A stretch of 64,000 nucleotides of DNA from Streptococcus oralis (GTDB taxonomy: Bacteria; Bacillota; Bacilli; Lactobacillales; Streptococcaceae): the NCBI RefSeq assembly GCF_019929345.1, contig NZ_JAHZPJ010000003.1, positions 102,705-166,704 on the forward strand. Reading direction: 5' to 3'. A model generated the notes under the pieces. It did not search any database. It was not told the DNA's origin and saw nothing but the letters and a program-made list of their open reading frames with translations. Made by a program: the position numbers and the translations under genes. Of the stretch, positions 9,379 to 21,017 are shown piece by piece. Within the stretch, counting starts at the first letter, position 1, and each line of letters begins with the position of its first letter.

Positions 9379-10803
9379 ATGACAAAAGCTAACTTTGGTG
9401 TCGTTGGTATGGCCGTAATGGGTCGTAACCTTGCCCTAAATATCGAATCTCGTGGCTATACAGTTGCCATTTACAACCGTAGTAAAGAAAAAACAGAAGA
9501 CGTAATCGCTTGCCATCCAGACAAGAACTTTGTTCCAAGCTACGATGTAGAGTCTTTCGTTCAATCTATCGAAAAACCTCGTCGTATCATGCTGATGGTT
9601 CAAGCCGGACCTGGTACAGATGCAACTATCCAAGCCCTTCTTCCACACCTTGACAAGGGTGATATCTTGATTGACGGCGGAAACACTTTCTACAAAGATA
9701 CGATCCGTCGTAACGAAGAATTGGCAAACTCAGGTATCAACTTTATCGGAACTGGTGTTTCTGGTGGTGAAAAAGGTGCCCTTGAAGGTCCTTCTATCAT
9801 GCCTGGTGGCCAAAAAGAAGCCTACGAATTGGTTGCTGATGTTCTTGAGGAAATCTCAGCTAAAGCACCTGAAGATGGCAAACCATGTGTGACTTACATC
9901 GGTCCTGACGGAGCTGGTCACTATGTGAAAATGGTCCACAACGGTATCGAGTATGGTGACATGCAATTGATCGCAGAAAGCTATGACTTGATGCAACACT
10001 TGCTTGGCCTTTCTGCAGAAGACATGGCCGAAATCTTTACTGAGTGGAACAAGGGTGAGTTGGACAGCTACTTGATCGAAATCACAGCTGATATCTTGAG
10101 CCGTAAAGACGATGAAGGTCAAGATGGCCCAATCGTAGACTACATCCTTGATGCTGCAGGTAACAAGGGAACTGGTAAATGGACTAGCCAATCAGCACTT
10201 GACCTTGGTGTGCCATTGTCACTTATCACTGAGTCAGTATTTGCGCGTTACATCTCTACATACAAAGAAGAGCGTGTACATGCTAGCAAGGTGCTACCAA
10301 AACCAGCTACTTTCAAATTTGAAGGAGACAAGGCTGAGTTGATCGAAAAGATCCGTCAAGCCCTTTACTTCTCAAAAATCATCTCATATGCACAAGGTTT
10401 TGCGCAATTGCGTGTAGCTTCTAAAGAAAATAACTGGAACTTGCCATTTGCGGACATCGCATCTATCTGGCGTGATGGCTGTATCATCCGTTCTCGTTTC
10501 TTGCAAAAGATTACAGATGCATACAACCGTGATGCAGATCTTCCTAACCTTCTTTTGGATGAGTACTTCTTGGATGTTACTGCTAAGTACCAACAAGCAG
10601 TGCGTGATATCGTAGCTCTTGCTGTTCAAGCTGGTGTACCAGTGCCAACTTTCTCAGCAGCTATTACTTACTTTGATAGCTACCGTTCAGCTGACCTTCC
10701 TGCTAACTTGATCCAAGCGCAACGTGACTACTTTGGTGCCCACACTTACCAACGTAAAGACAAAGAAGGAACATTCCACTACTCTTGGTATGACGAAAAA
10801 TAA
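9379..10803 (+). CDS. gnd: 6-phosphogluconate dehydrogenase, decarboxylating
   Basis: 474 residues, the full family length. Oxidatively decarboxylates 6-phosphogluconate to ribulose-5-phosphate with reduction of NADP+ in the pentose phosphate pathway. N-terminal Rossmann motif [10 protein letters not shown] and NRS, the substrate-binding [13 protein letters not shown] region, and the catalytic Lys/His region ([14 protein letters not shown]) are all visible. Codon use is strongly biased, as expected for an abundant enzyme. ritR follows 11 bases downstream, the conserved gnd-ritR pair. Confidence 0.98.
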   Translation: MTKANFGVVGMAVMGRNLALNIESRGYTVAIYNRSKEKTEDVIACHPDKNFVPSYDVESFVQSIEKPRRIMLMVQAGPGTDATIQALLPHLDKGDILIDGGNTFYKDTIRRNEELANSGINFIGTGVSGGEKGALEGPSIMPGGQKEAYELVADVLEEISAKAPEDGKPCVTYIGPDGAGHYVKMVHNGIEYGDMQLIAESYDLMQHLLGLSAEDMAEIFTEWNKGELDSYLIEITADILSRKDDEGQDGPIVDYILDAAGNKGTGKWTSQSALDLGVPLSLITESVFARYISTYKEERVHASKVLPKPATFKFEGDKAELIEKIRQALYFSKIISYAQGFAQLRVASKENNWNLPFADIASIWRDGCIIRSRFLQKITDAYNRDADLPNLLLDEYFLDVTAKYQQAVRDIVALAVQAGVPVPTFSAAITYFDSYRSADLPANLIQAQRDYFGAHTYQRKDKEGTFHYSWYDEK

Positions 10804-10814
10804 GTAGGTCTGCC

Positions 10815-11504
10815 ATGGGGAAACGGATTTTATTACTTGAGAAAGAACGAAATCTCGCTCATTTTCTCAGTCTGGAACTCCAAAAAGAGCAATACCGTGT
10901 TGATCTGGTAGAGGAGGGGCAAAAAGCCCTCTCCATGGCTCTCCAGACAGATTATGACTTGATTTTACTGAATGCTCGTCTGGGGGATATGACGGCCCAG
11001 GATTTTGCAGAGAGGCTAAGTCGGACAAAACCTGCCTCAGTAATCATGGTCTTGGACCATCGCGAAGAATTGCAAGACCAGATTGAGACAATCCAGCGCT
11101 TCGCCGTTTCTTACATCTATAAGCCAGTGATTATTGATCAGCTGGTGGCTCGTATTTCAGCGATTTTCCGAGGTCGGGACTTTATCGACCAACACTGTAG
11201 TCAGATGAAGGTCCCAACGTCTTACCGCAATTTGCGTATGGATGTAGAACATCATACCGTTTATCGTGGCGAGGAGATGATTGCTCTGACGCGCCGTGAG
11301 TATGACCTTTTGGCCACTCTCATGGGAAGCAAGAAGGTCTTGACTCGTGAGCAGTTGTTGGAAAGTGTTTGGAAGTACGAAAGTGCGACAGAAACCAATA
11401 TCGTGGATGTTTATATCCGTTATCTACGTAGCAAGCTTGATGTAAAAGGTCAAAAAAGCTACATTAAAACCGTGCGTGGTGTTGGGTACACCATGCAAGA
11501 ATAG
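10815..11504 (+). CDS. ritR: Orphan redox response regulator RitR
   Basis: 229 residues with an OmpR-type layout: receiver domain (about 1-120) and winged-helix DNA-binding domain (about 135-229). The usual phospho-acceptor aspartate is Asn53, so conventional phosphorylation is not possible, and Cys128 lies in the interdomain linker. Both are the known hallmarks of pneumococcal RitR, which controls iron uptake (piu) and oxidative-stress genes by oxidation and dimerisation through Cys128. No histidine-kinase gene is adjacent. It follows gnd by 11 bases and ends at a terminator. Confidence 0.95.
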   Translation: MGKRILLLEKERNLAHFLSLELQKEQYRVDLVEEGQKALSMALQTDYDLILLNARLGDMTAQDFAERLSRTKPASVIMVLDHREELQDQIETIQRFAVSYIYKPVIIDQLVARISAIFRGRDFIDQHCSQMKVPTSYRNLRMDVEHHTVYRGEEMIALTRREYDLLATLMGSKKVLTREQLLESVWKYESATETNIVDVYIRYLRSKLDVKGQKSYIKTVRGVGYTMQE

Positions 11505-11536
11505 AAAAGCAGTTGCAGTTGTGTAACTGCTTTTTT
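11505..11536 (+). terminator. Terminator of gnd-ritR
   Basis: A 13-bp stem with one G-U pair and a 4-base loop is followed by six T residues, right after the ritR stop. Confidence 0.85.
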
Positions 11537-11551
11537 GTGAATTCCTCTATA

Positions 11552-11580
11552 TTGACATACAGTCAGGTCTTTGCTACAAT
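11552..11580 (+). promoter_or_regulatory. Promoter of the choline-binding protein gene
   Basis: Consensus TTGACA (11552-11557), a 17-base spacer and TACAAT (11575-11580), 20 bases before the start codon. Confidence 0.85.
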
Positions 11581-11600
11581 TAATCATGGAGGATACTAAA

Positions 11601-12605
11601 ATGAAATTTTTGAAAAAAATGATGCAAGTTCTACTCGCAGTCTTTTTCTTTGCTTTGCTAGCGACAAGTACCGTATTGGCAGATGATTCTGATTCAGAAG
11701 GCTGGCAATTTGTCCAAGAAAATGGTAGAACTTACTACAAGAAGGGGGACCTCAAAGAAACCTACTGGCGAGTGATTGATGGGAAGTACTATTACTTTGA
11801 TCCTTTATCTGGAGAGATGGTTGTCGGCTGGCAATATATTCCGTTTCCATCTAAAGGTAGTACAATTGGTCCTTACCCAAATGGTATCAGATTAGAAGGT
11901 TTCCCGATGTCAGAGTGGTACTACTTCGATAAAAATGGAGTGCTACAAGAGTTTGTTGGTTGGAAAGCATTAGAGATTAAAACTAAAGACAGTGTTGGAA
12001 GAAAGTACGGGGAAAAACGTACAAATCCGGAAGATAAAGAAGAGAAGAGTTTTTACACGAACTATTACTTTAATCAAAATCATTCTTTAGAGACAGGTTG
12101 GCTTTATGATCAATCTAATTGGTATTATCTAGCTAAAACGGAAATTAATGGAGAAAACTATATTGGTGGTGAAAGACGTGCAGGCTGGATAAACGATGAT
12201 TCGACTTGGTACTACTTAGATCCAGCAACTGGCATTATGCAAACTGGTTGGAAATATCTAAGTAATAAGTGGTACTACCTCCGTTCCTCAGGAGCTATGG
12301 AGACTGGCTGGTATCAAGATGGTTCAACTTGGTATTATCTAGATGCTCAAAATGGAGATATGAAGACAGGCTGGGCTTATGTTGGTAACAAGTGGTACTA
12401 TCTCCGTTCATCAGGAGCCATGGATACCGGTTGGTATCAGGAAGGTTCGACTTGGTATTATCTAAATGCAAGTAATGGTGATATGAAGACTGGTTGGTTC
12501 CAGGTCAATGGCAAATGGTACTATGCTTATAGTTCAGGTGCTTTAGCAGTTAGTACAAGAGTAGATGGCTACTACGTCAACTATAATGGCGAATGGGTCC
12601 AATAA
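11601..12605 (+). CDS. Choline-binding surface protein (CbpC/CbpF/CbpJ type)
   Basis: 334 residues from the ATG at 11601, placed ten bases after GGAGGA; an in-frame upstream TTG lies inside the promoter. A signal peptide (MKFLKKMM, hydrophobic core, cleavage near STVLA) precedes a protein made almost wholly of choline-binding repeats (GW..xxWYY, about 20 residues each). The last six or so are regular and tandem from about residue 195, and the N-terminal ones are degenerate with longer insertions. Such modules attach the protein to phosphocholine on teichoic acids. There is no separate enzymatic domain. The position next to ritR matches the cbp cluster of pneumococcus. The exact orthologue cannot be fixed because repeats recombine. 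Confidence 0.9.
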   Translation: MKFLKKMMQVLLAVFFFALLATSTVLADDSDSEGWQFVQENGRTYYKKGDLKETYWRVIDGKYYYFDPLSGEMVVGWQYIPFPSKGSTIGPYPNGIRLEGFPMSEWYYFDKNGVLQEFVGWKALEIKTKDSVGRKYGEKRTNPEDKEEKSFYTNYYFNQNHSLETGWLYDQSNWYYLAKTEINGENYIGGERRAGWINDDSTWYYLDPATGIMQTGWKYLSNKWYYLRSSGAMETGWYQDGSTWYYLDAQNGDMKTGWAYVGNKWYYLRSSGAMDTGWYQEGSTWYYLNASNGDMKTGWFQVNGKWYYAYSSGALAVSTRVDGYYVNYNGEWVQ

Positions 12606-12613
12606 TGAAAGAG

Positions 12614-12643
12614 GCGATTGTGAAGGAAACAATCGCTTTTTTT
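12614..12643 (+). terminator. Terminator of choline-binding protein gene
   Basis: An 8-bp stem (12614-12621 with 12629-12636) and a 7-base loop are followed by seven T residues. Confidence 0.85.
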
Positions 12644-12723
12644 GTGAAAATATAATAAAATAGATAGGAGAAAATACTACTGTATGAAATGAGACGGTCT
12701 TTTCGTCTAGCAAAAAGGAAAAC

Positions 12724-13602
12724 ATGACAAAAAAAGTTGGTGTCGGTCAGGCACATAGTAAGATTATTTTAATAGGGGAGCATGCGGTCGTATACGGCTA
12801 TCCTGCCATTTCTCTGCCTCTCTTAGAGGTGGAAGTGACTTGTAAGGTAGTTCCTGCTGAAAGTCCTTGGCGCCTCTATGAGGAGGACACCTTGTCCATG
12901 GCTGTGTATGCCTCGCTAGAATATTTGGATATCAAAGAAGCCTGCATTCGCTGTGTGATTGCCTCGGCTATCCCTGAAAAGCGGGGAATGGGTTCGTCAG
13001 CGGCTATCAGCATAGCGGCCATTCGTGCGGTTTTTGACTACTATCAAGCCGACCTGCCTCATAATATATTAGAAATCTTGGTCAATCGGGCTGAGATGAT
13101 TGCCCATATGAATCCGAGCGGTTTGGATGCTAAGACCTGTCTCAGTGACCAGCCCATTCGCTTTATCAAGAATGTTGGTTTTACAGAACTTGAGATGAAC
13201 TTATCTGCCTATTTGGTGATTGCTGATACGGGCGTGTATGGTCACACTCGTGAAGCTATCCAAGTAGTTCAAAGCAAGGGCAAGGATGCCCTACCGTTTT
13301 TGCATGCCTTGGGAGAATTGACCCAGCAAGCAGAAGATGCGATTAGACGAAAAGATGCTGAAGGATTGGGACAAATTTTCAGTCAAGCGCATTTACATTT
13401 AAAAGAAATTGGTGTCAGCAGCCCTGAGGCAGACTCCCTCGTTGAAGCGGCTCTTAACCATGGTGCTCTGGGTGCCAAGATGAGTGGTGGTGGGCTAGGA
13501 GGCTGTATTATCGCCTTGGTGGACAATCCAGCTCAAGCACAAGAACTAGCAAAACGATTAGAAGAGAAAGGAGCTGTTCAGACATGGATCGAAAGCCTGT
13601 AA
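12724..13602 (+). CDS. mvaK1: Mevalonate kinase
   Basis: 292 residues, GHMP kinase family. Phosphorylates mevalonate to 5-phosphomevalonate in the mevalonate route to isopentenyl diphosphate. The phosphate-binding loop RGMGSSAA is near residue 88, the GEHAVVYG substrate motif near the N-terminus, and the C-terminal KMSGGGLGG GHMP motif is present. First gene of a tightly overlapping operon; a TATAAT-like -10 is seen at 12651-12656 without a clear -35 box. Confidence 0.96.
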   Translation: MTKKVGVGQAHSKIILIGEHAVVYGYPAISLPLLEVEVTCKVVPAESPWRLYEEDTLSMAVYASLEYLDIKEACIRCVIASAIPEKRGMGSSAAISIAAIRAVFDYYQADLPHNILEILVNRAEMIAHMNPSGLDAKTCLSDQPIRFIKNVGFTELEMNLSAYLVIADTGVYGHTREAIQVVQSKGKDALPFLHALGELTQQAEDAIRRKDAEGLGQIFSQAHLHLKEIGVSSPEADSLVEAALNHGALGAKMSGGGLGGCIIALVDNPAQAQELAKRLEEKGAVQTWIESL

Positions 13603-14523
13603 CAGTACGTTCCTACGCAAATATTGCCATTATCAAATACTGGGGAAAGAAAAAAGAAAAAGAGATGGTCCCTGCTACTAGCAGTATCTCTCTGACTTTG
13701 GAAAATATGTACACAGAGACGACCTTGTCGCCTCTACCGACGGATGCGACTGCTGATACCTTTTATATCAATGGTCAGCTCCAAAATGAGGCTGAGCATG
13801 CCAAAATGAGCAAAATCATCGACCGATACCGTCCGGCTGGGGAAGGTTTTGTCCGTATCGATACTCAAAACAACATGCCTACCGCAGCGGGCCTGTCCTC
13901 AAGTTCTAGCGGTTTGTCCGCCTTGGTTAAGGCTTGCAATGCTTATTTTCAGCTTGGATTGGATAGAAGTCAGTTGGCTCAGGAGGCTAAGTTTGCCTCA
14001 GGGTCGTCCTCTCGCAGTTTTTATGGACCACTAGGTGCCTGGGATAAGGATAGTGGGGAAATCTACTCTGTTGATACAGACCTGAAACTAGCTATGATTA
14101 TGTTGGTGCTAGAGGACAAGAAAAAACCAATTTCTAGCCGTGATGGGATGAAACTCTGTGTGGAAACCTCGACGACCTTTGATGATTGGGTTCGCCAGTC
14201 TGAGAAAGATTATCAGGATATGCTTGTTCATCTCAAAGAGAATGATTTTGCAAAGGTTGGGGAATTAACGGAGAAAAATGCCCTTGCTATGCACGCTACG
14301 ACCAAGACTGCTAGTCCAGCCTTTTCATATCTAACGGATGCGTCCTATGAAGCGATGGACTTTGTTCGTCAGCTTCGTGAGCAAGGTGAAGCCTGTTACT
14401 TTACCATGGATGCCGGTCCCAATGTCAAGGTCCTCTGTCAGGAGAAAGATTTGGATTATTTATCTGAAATCTTTGGTCAACGTTATCGCTTGATTGTGTC
14501 AAAAACAAAGGATTTGAGCCAAG

Positions 14524-14537
<14 letters not shown>
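13584..14537 (+). CDS. mvaD: Diphosphomevalonate decarboxylase
   Basis: 317 residues. ATP-dependent decarboxylation of mevalonate diphosphate to isopentenyl diphosphate. Conserved SYANIAIIKYWGK at the N-terminus and the GHMP loop AAGLSSSSSG near residue 97 identify it. The start overlaps the end of mvaK1 by 19 bases, indicating translational coupling. Confidence 0.97.
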
Positions 14538-16539
<2,002 letters not shown>

Positions 16540-16601
16540 CCATCCTCAGACCGAGGTGACTTTTTTAAATTGTGATAAAATAGAAGGGAGAGGATGCGTC
16601 T

Positions 16602-17300
16602 ATGAAAAAATTTCAAGTCTTTTTATTTATTGAAGCCTGTCTGTTGACGGGAGCTCTGATTTTGATGGTATCAGAGCATTTTTCGCGTTTTCTGCTGATT
16701 CTATTCCTCTTTTTGCTCTTGCTCCGCTATTATACAGGTAAAGAGGGCAACAACGTTTTCCTCCTTGTGGCGACTATTCTTTTCTTTTTCATCGTCATGC
16801 TCAATCCCTTTGTGATTTTAGCTATCTTTGTGGCAGTTATCTATAGTCTCTTTCTTCTTTATCCTATGATGAATCAAGAAAGAGAGGATACGGATTTGGT
16901 CTTTGAAGAGGTGGTAACGGTTAAAAATGAACACAATCCTTGGTTTGGCAATCTTCATCATTTCTCTAGTCACCAGACCTGCCAATTTGACGATATCAAC
17001 CTCTTTCGCCTCATGGGCAAGGACACCATTCATCTAGAAAGGGTTATCCTAACCAATCATGACAATGTCATTATCCTTAGAAAGATGGTCGGAACGACTA
17101 GGATTATCGTGCCCGTAGATGTGGAAATCAGTCTCAGTGTCAACTGCCTCTATGGAGATTTAACTTTCCTCCATCAACCCAAGCGAGCCCTCCGTAATGA
17201 ACACTATCATCAGGAAACCAGAGACTACCTCAAGAGTAACAAGAGCGTCAAGATTTTTCTAACTAGTATGGTTGGCGATGTGGAGGTGGTCAGAGGATGA
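16602..17300 (+). CDS. liaF: LiaF-type inhibitor of the LiaSR envelope-stress system
   Basis: 232 residues. The first half holds several closely spaced hydrophobic segments (to about residue 85) and the second half is a soluble beta-rich LiaF C-terminal domain. In Firmicutes the protein keeps the LiaS kinase inactive until cell-wall stress. It overlaps liaS by four bases. Also called VraT or YvqF in relatives. Confidence 0.92.
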   Translation: MKKFQVFLFIEACLLTGALILMVSEHFSRFLLILFLFLLLLRYYTGKEGNNVFLLVATILFFFIVMLNPFVILAIFVAVIYSLFLLYPMMNQEREDTDLVFEEVVTVKNEHNPWFGNLHHFSSHQTCQFDDINLFRLMGKDTIHLERVILTNHDNVIILRKMVGTTRIIVPVDVEISLSVNCLYGDLTFLHQPKRALRNEHYHQETRDYLKSNKSVKIFLTSMVGDVEVVRG

Positions 17301-18295
17301 AAAAGCAATCGTATCTGTTAATCGGTTTGACTTCTTTCCTCTTTATCCTCTTTTTGACTAATAGTTTACTAGATATTTTTGAACTAGACTGGTCCTATTT
17401 GCTACAGGATATCGAGAAACCAGAGAAACTCATCTTCTTGATCTTGGTCTTTAGCCTTTCCATGACCTTCTTTTTTGTCCTCTTTTGGCGCGTGATAGAA
17501 GAAGTTTCTCGCAGAAAAATGCAGGTCAATCTCAAGCGATTGCTAGCAGGAAAAGAGGTTATCCCCTTTGCAGATCCAGACTTGGATGCCAGTTTTAAGT
17601 CCTTGTCTGGCAAGCTCAACCTCTTGACAGAGGCTGTTCAAAAGGCTGAAAATCAAAGTCTGGTCAAGGAAGAAGCAATCATCGAGAAAGAGCGGAAGCG
17701 GATAGCACGTGACTTACATGATACGGTTAGTCAGGAGTTGTTTGCGGCTCATATGATTTTATCAGGTGTCAGCCAGCAGGCTTTGAAGCTGGATAGAGAA
17801 AAGATGCAGACCCAGTTGCAAAGTGTTGCGGCCATCCTAGAAACAGCCCAGAAAGATTTGCGGGTCTTGCTCCTACATTTGCGACCAGTTGAGTTGGAAG
17901 AGAAGAGTTTGATTGAGGGGATTCAAATCCTCTTAAAAGAGCTTGAGGACAAGAGTGATCTCAAGGTTAGTCTCAAGCAAAATGTGTCTAAACTGCCCAA
18001 GAAGATTGAAGAACATATCTTCCGTATTTTACAGGAGTTGATCAGCAATACCCTACGCCATGCTCAGGCCTCTTGCCTAGATGTCTACCTCTATCAGACA
18101 GATGTTGAATTGCAGCTGAAGGTAGTGGACAATGGGATTGGTTTCCAGTTGGGGAGTTTAGATGACTTGAGTTATGGACTGCGAAACATCAAGGAGCGAG
18201 TCGAAGATATGGCAGGAACGGTTCAACTTTTGACAGCACCCAAGCAAGGACTGGCAGTTGATATCCGTATTCCCCTGTTAGATAAGGAATTATAA
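17297..18295 (+). CDS. liaS: Sensor histidine kinase LiaS
   Basis: 332 residues, NarL-type kinase with two N-terminal membrane helices (about 6-27 and 44-67) and a very short extracellular loop, the intramembrane-sensing layout. HisKA_3 phospho-acceptor motif RIARDLHDTVSQELFA near residues 135-150, N box (LQELISNTLRHA) and glycine-rich ATP lid (DNGIGF) follow. It phosphorylates LiaR, encoded nine bases downstream, in response to lipid II-targeting stress. Confidence 0.94.
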   Translation: MKKQSYLLIGLTSFLFILFLTNSLLDIFELDWSYLLQDIEKPEKLIFLILVFSLSMTFFFVLFWRVIEEVSRRKMQVNLKRLLAGKEVIPFADPDLDASFKSLSGKLNLLTEAVQKAENQSLVKEEAIIEKERKRIARDLHDTVSQELFAAHMILSGVSQQALKLDREKMQTQLQSVAAILETAQKDLRVLLLHLRPVELEEKSLIEGIQILLKELEDKSDLKVSLKQNVSKLPKKIEEHIFRILQELISNTLRHAQASCLDVYLYQTDVELQLKVVDNGIGFQLGSLDDLSYGLRNIKERVEDMAGTVQLLTAPKQGLAVDIRIPLLDKEL

Positions 18296-18304
18296 GGAGT
18301 AGAG

Positions 18305-18937
18305 ATGAAAATTTTACTTGTAGATGACCATGAAATGGTTCGATTGGGCTTGAAAAGCTATTTTGATCTCCAAGACGATGTGGAAGTTGTGGGCGAGGCT
18401 GCCAATGGGGCTCAAGGTATTGAGTTGGCCTTGAAACTGCGTCCAGATGTCATTGTCATGGATATCGTCATGCCTGAGATGAATGGGATTGACGCGACCT
18501 TAGCCATCCTCAAAGAATGGCCTGAAGCCAAGATTTTGATTGTAACTTCTTACTTGGACAATGAAAAAATCATGCCAGTCTTGAATGCGGGTGCCAAAGG
18601 TTATATGCTCAAGACTTCTAGTGCAGATGAATTGCTCCATGCTGTTCGTAAGGTGGCTGCTGGCGAGCTGGCCATTGAACAAGAGGTCAGCAAGAAGGTC
18701 GAATACCACCGCAATCATATGGAACTTCATGAGGACTTGACTGCGCGTGAGCGAGATGTACTTCAACTCATCGCCAAGGGCTACGAAAATCAGCGTATTG
18801 CAGATGAACTCTTCATCTCTCTCAAGACAGTCAAGACCCATGTGTCCAACATCCTAGCCAAACTTGAGGTCAGTGATCGCACCCAGGCTGCGGTCTATGC
18901 CTTTCAGCACCACTTGGTCGGGCAGGAGGATTTTTAG
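18305..18937 (+). CDS. liaR: Response regulator LiaR
   Basis: 210 residues: receiver domain with acidic DDHE near 7-10, phospho-acceptor Asp in VIVMDIVMP near residue 54 and Lys in MLKTSS, followed by a LuxR/NarL-type helix-turn-helix (LTARERDVLQLIAKG, then IADELFISLKTVKTHVSN). The cell-wall stress partner of LiaS. Its stop is immediately followed by the start of the next gene. Confidence 0.95.
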   Translation: MKILLVDDHEMVRLGLKSYFDLQDDVEVVGEAANGAQGIELALKLRPDVIVMDIVMPEMNGIDATLAILKEWPEAKILIVTSYLDNEKIMPVLNAGAKGYMLKTSSADELLHAVRKVAAGELAIEQEVSKKVEYHRNHMELHEDLTARERDVLQLIAKGYENQRIADELFISLKTVKTHVSNILAKLEVSDRTQAAVYAFQHHLVGQEDF

Positions 18938-19594
18938 ATGAGTCTTGCAGATTTACTTGGGGAGCTAGAAGCAGCAAAAGATCCGAAAAAGGCAGGCCCC
19001 ATGGAAGCCTATATGCGCCATCAATTTCCCTTTTTAGGGATTGCAGGTCCTGAAAGAAACGCCCTCTATAAAAAGTATTTTCCAGAAGCGAAAAAAACAA
19101 AAGTTATTGATTGGGATTTTGTAGACACTTGCTGGGAAAAGGAACCTAGAGAATACCAATATGTGGCTGCCAACTATTTGAAAGCCATGCAGTCTTATCT
19201 AACGAAGGACGATTTGCCTAAGCTTGAGCGCCTGGTCGTGACCAAGTCTTGGTGGGACACGGTAGATATCCTAGATCGAGTAGTAGGAAATTTGGTAGCC
19301 GGCAATCCAGAACTTGAAGAAGTGATTTTAAAATGGAGCCTGTCAGATAATATCTGGCTGAGACGAGTCGCTATTGATCACCAGTTGTTAAGGAAAGAGA
19401 AAACAAATGTCCAACTGATGGAAAAGATCCTGCTAAACAATCTGGACCAGACAGAATTTTTTATCAACAAAGCCATCGGCTGGGCTCTAAGAGACTACTC
19501 TAAAACCAATCCCGAATGGGTAGCACGTTATATTGAGAAAAATAAGAAGAGAATGGCTGAACTTAGTATCAGGGAAGCGAGCAAGTACCTCTAG
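18938..19594 (+). CDS. AlkD-like DNA alkylation repair protein
   Basis: 218 residues, HEAT-repeat family. Members recognise alkylated bases and some act as DNA glycosylases. Typical motifs include MRHQFPFLGI, the EPREYQYVAANYL repeat, SWWDTVDILD and RDYSKTNPEWV. The ATG begins on the base after the liaR stop, so it is translated from the lia transcript. Whether this member is a glycosylase or only a binding protein is not evident. Confidence 0.88.
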   Translation: MSLADLLGELEAAKDPKKAGPMEAYMRHQFPFLGIAGPERNALYKKYFPEAKKTKVIDWDFVDTCWEKEPREYQYVAANYLKAMQSYLTKDDLPKLERLVVTKSWWDTVDILDRVVGNLVAGNPELEEVILKWSLSDNIWLRRVAIDHQLLRKEKTNVQLMEKILLNNLDQTEFFINKAIGWALRDYSKTNPEWVARYIEKNKKRMAELSIREASKYL

Positions 19595-19619
19595 CACTAT
19601 TGAAAAGCGCATTCATTAC

Positions 19620-19649
19620 TTGAAAAAAGTCGCCCGTTTATGTTATAAT
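19620..19649 (+). promoter_or_regulatory. Promoter of tig
   Basis: TTGAAA (19620-19625), an 18-base spacer and TGTTATAAT, an extended -10 (TATAAT at 19644-19649). AAGGAG follows at 19671. Confidence 0.85.
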
Positions 19650-19686
19650 AGACTGTATTTAAAAAAATTTAAGGAGAAATGACAGA

Positions 19687-20970
19687 ATGTCTGTATCATT
19701 TGAAAACAAAGAAACAAACCGTGGTGTCTTGACTTTCACAATCTCTCAAGACCAAATCAAACCAGAAGTGGACCGTGTATTTAACTCAGTAAAGAAAACT
19801 CTTAACGTTCCAGGTTTCCGTAAAGGTCACCTTCCACGTCCTATCTTTGATAAAAAATTTGGTGAAGAAACACTTTACCAAGATGTGTTGAATGCTCTTT
19901 TGCCAAACGCTTATGAAGCTGCAGTAAAAGAAGCTGGTCTTGAAGTCGTTGCACAACCAAAAATTGATGTCACTTCAATGGAAAAAGGTCAAGACTGGGT
20001 TATCACTGCTGAAGTCGTGACAAAACCTGAAGTTAAATTGGGTGACTATAAAAATCTTGAAGTATCAGTAGATGCAGAAAAAGAAGTAACAGATGCTGAC
20101 GTTGAAGAGCGTATCGAACGCGAACGCAACAACTTGGCTGAATTGGTTATCAAAGAAGGCGCTGCTGAAAATGGCGACACTGTTGTCATCGACTTCGTTG
20201 GTTCTATCGACGGTGTTGAGTTCGACGGTGGAAAAGGTGAAAACTTCTCACTTGGACTTGGATCAGGTCAATTCATTCCTGGTTTTGAAGACCAATTGGT
20301 TGGACACTCAGCTGGCGAAACTGTTGACGTTATTGTAACATTCCCAGAAGACTACCAAGCAGAAGACCTTGCAGGTAAAGAAGCTAAATTCGTAACAACT
20401 ATTCACGAAGTAAAAGCAAAAGAAGTTCCAGCTCTTGACGATGAACTTGCAAAAGACATCGACGAAGAAGTGGAAACTCTTGACGAATTGAAAGAAAAAT
20501 ACCGCAAAGAATTGACTGCTGCGAAAGAAGAAGCATACAAAGATGCCCTTGAAGGTGCAGCAATCGATAAAGCTGTAGAAAACGCTGAAATCGTAGAACT
20601 TCCAGAAGAAATGATCCACGAAGAAGTTCACCGCTCAGTAAATGAATTCCTTGGAAACTTGCAACGTCAAGGTATCAACCCTGACATGTACTTCCAAATC
20701 ACTGGAACTACTCAAGAAGACCTTCACAAACAATACGAAGCAGAAGCTGAGTCACGCACTAAGACTAACCTTGTTATCGAAGCAGTTGCGAAGGCTGAAG
20801 GATTTGACGCTACTGAAGAAGAAATCCAAAAAGAAATCGAACAATTGGCTGCAACTTACAACATGGAAGTGGCACAAGTACAAAACTTGCTTTCAGCTGA
20901 TATGTTGAAACACGATATCGCAATCAAAAAAGCTGTTGAATTGATCACAAGTACAGCAACAGTAAAATAA
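19687..20970 (+). CDS. tig: Trigger factor
   Basis: 427 residues, full length. Ribosome-bound chaperone with peptidyl-prolyl isomerase activity. N-terminal ribosome-binding domain with the signature FRKGHLPR near residues 43-50, central FKBP-type domain (about 160-245, including [11 protein letters not shown]), and a long C-terminal helical chaperone domain. In streptococci the orthologue (RopA) also aids maturation of secreted proteins. Monocistronic with its own promoter and terminator; strong codon bias. Confidence 0.98.
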   Translation: MSVSFENKETNRGVLTFTISQDQIKPEVDRVFNSVKKTLNVPGFRKGHLPRPIFDKKFGEETLYQDVLNALLPNAYEAAVKEAGLEVVAQPKIDVTSMEKGQDWVITAEVVTKPEVKLGDYKNLEVSVDAEKEVTDADVEERIERERNNLAELVIKEGAAENGDTVVIDFVGSIDGVEFDGGKGENFSLGLGSGQFIPGFEDQLVGHSAGETVDVIVTFPEDYQAEDLAGKEAKFVTTIHEVKAKEVPALDDELAKDIDEEVETLDELKEKYRKELTAAKEEAYKDALEGAAIDKAVENAEIVELPEEMIHEEVHRSVNEFLGNLQRQGINPDMYFQITGTTQEDLHKQYEAEAESRTKTNLVIEAVAKAEGFDATEEEIQKEIEQLAATYNMEVAQVQNLLSADMLKHDIAIKKAVELITSTATVK

Positions 20971-20980
20971 TCTTAAAAGA

Positions 20981-21011
20981 GAAAAAGCCCACCTAACTAG
21001 GTGGGTTTTCT
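20981..21011. terminator. Bidirectional terminator between tig and recD2
   Basis: A perfect 7-bp stem (20988-20994 with 20999-21005) and a 4-base loop, with T residues after it on the plus strand and A residues before it (Ts on the minus strand). Confidence 0.85.
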
Positions 21012-21017
21012 GATGCA

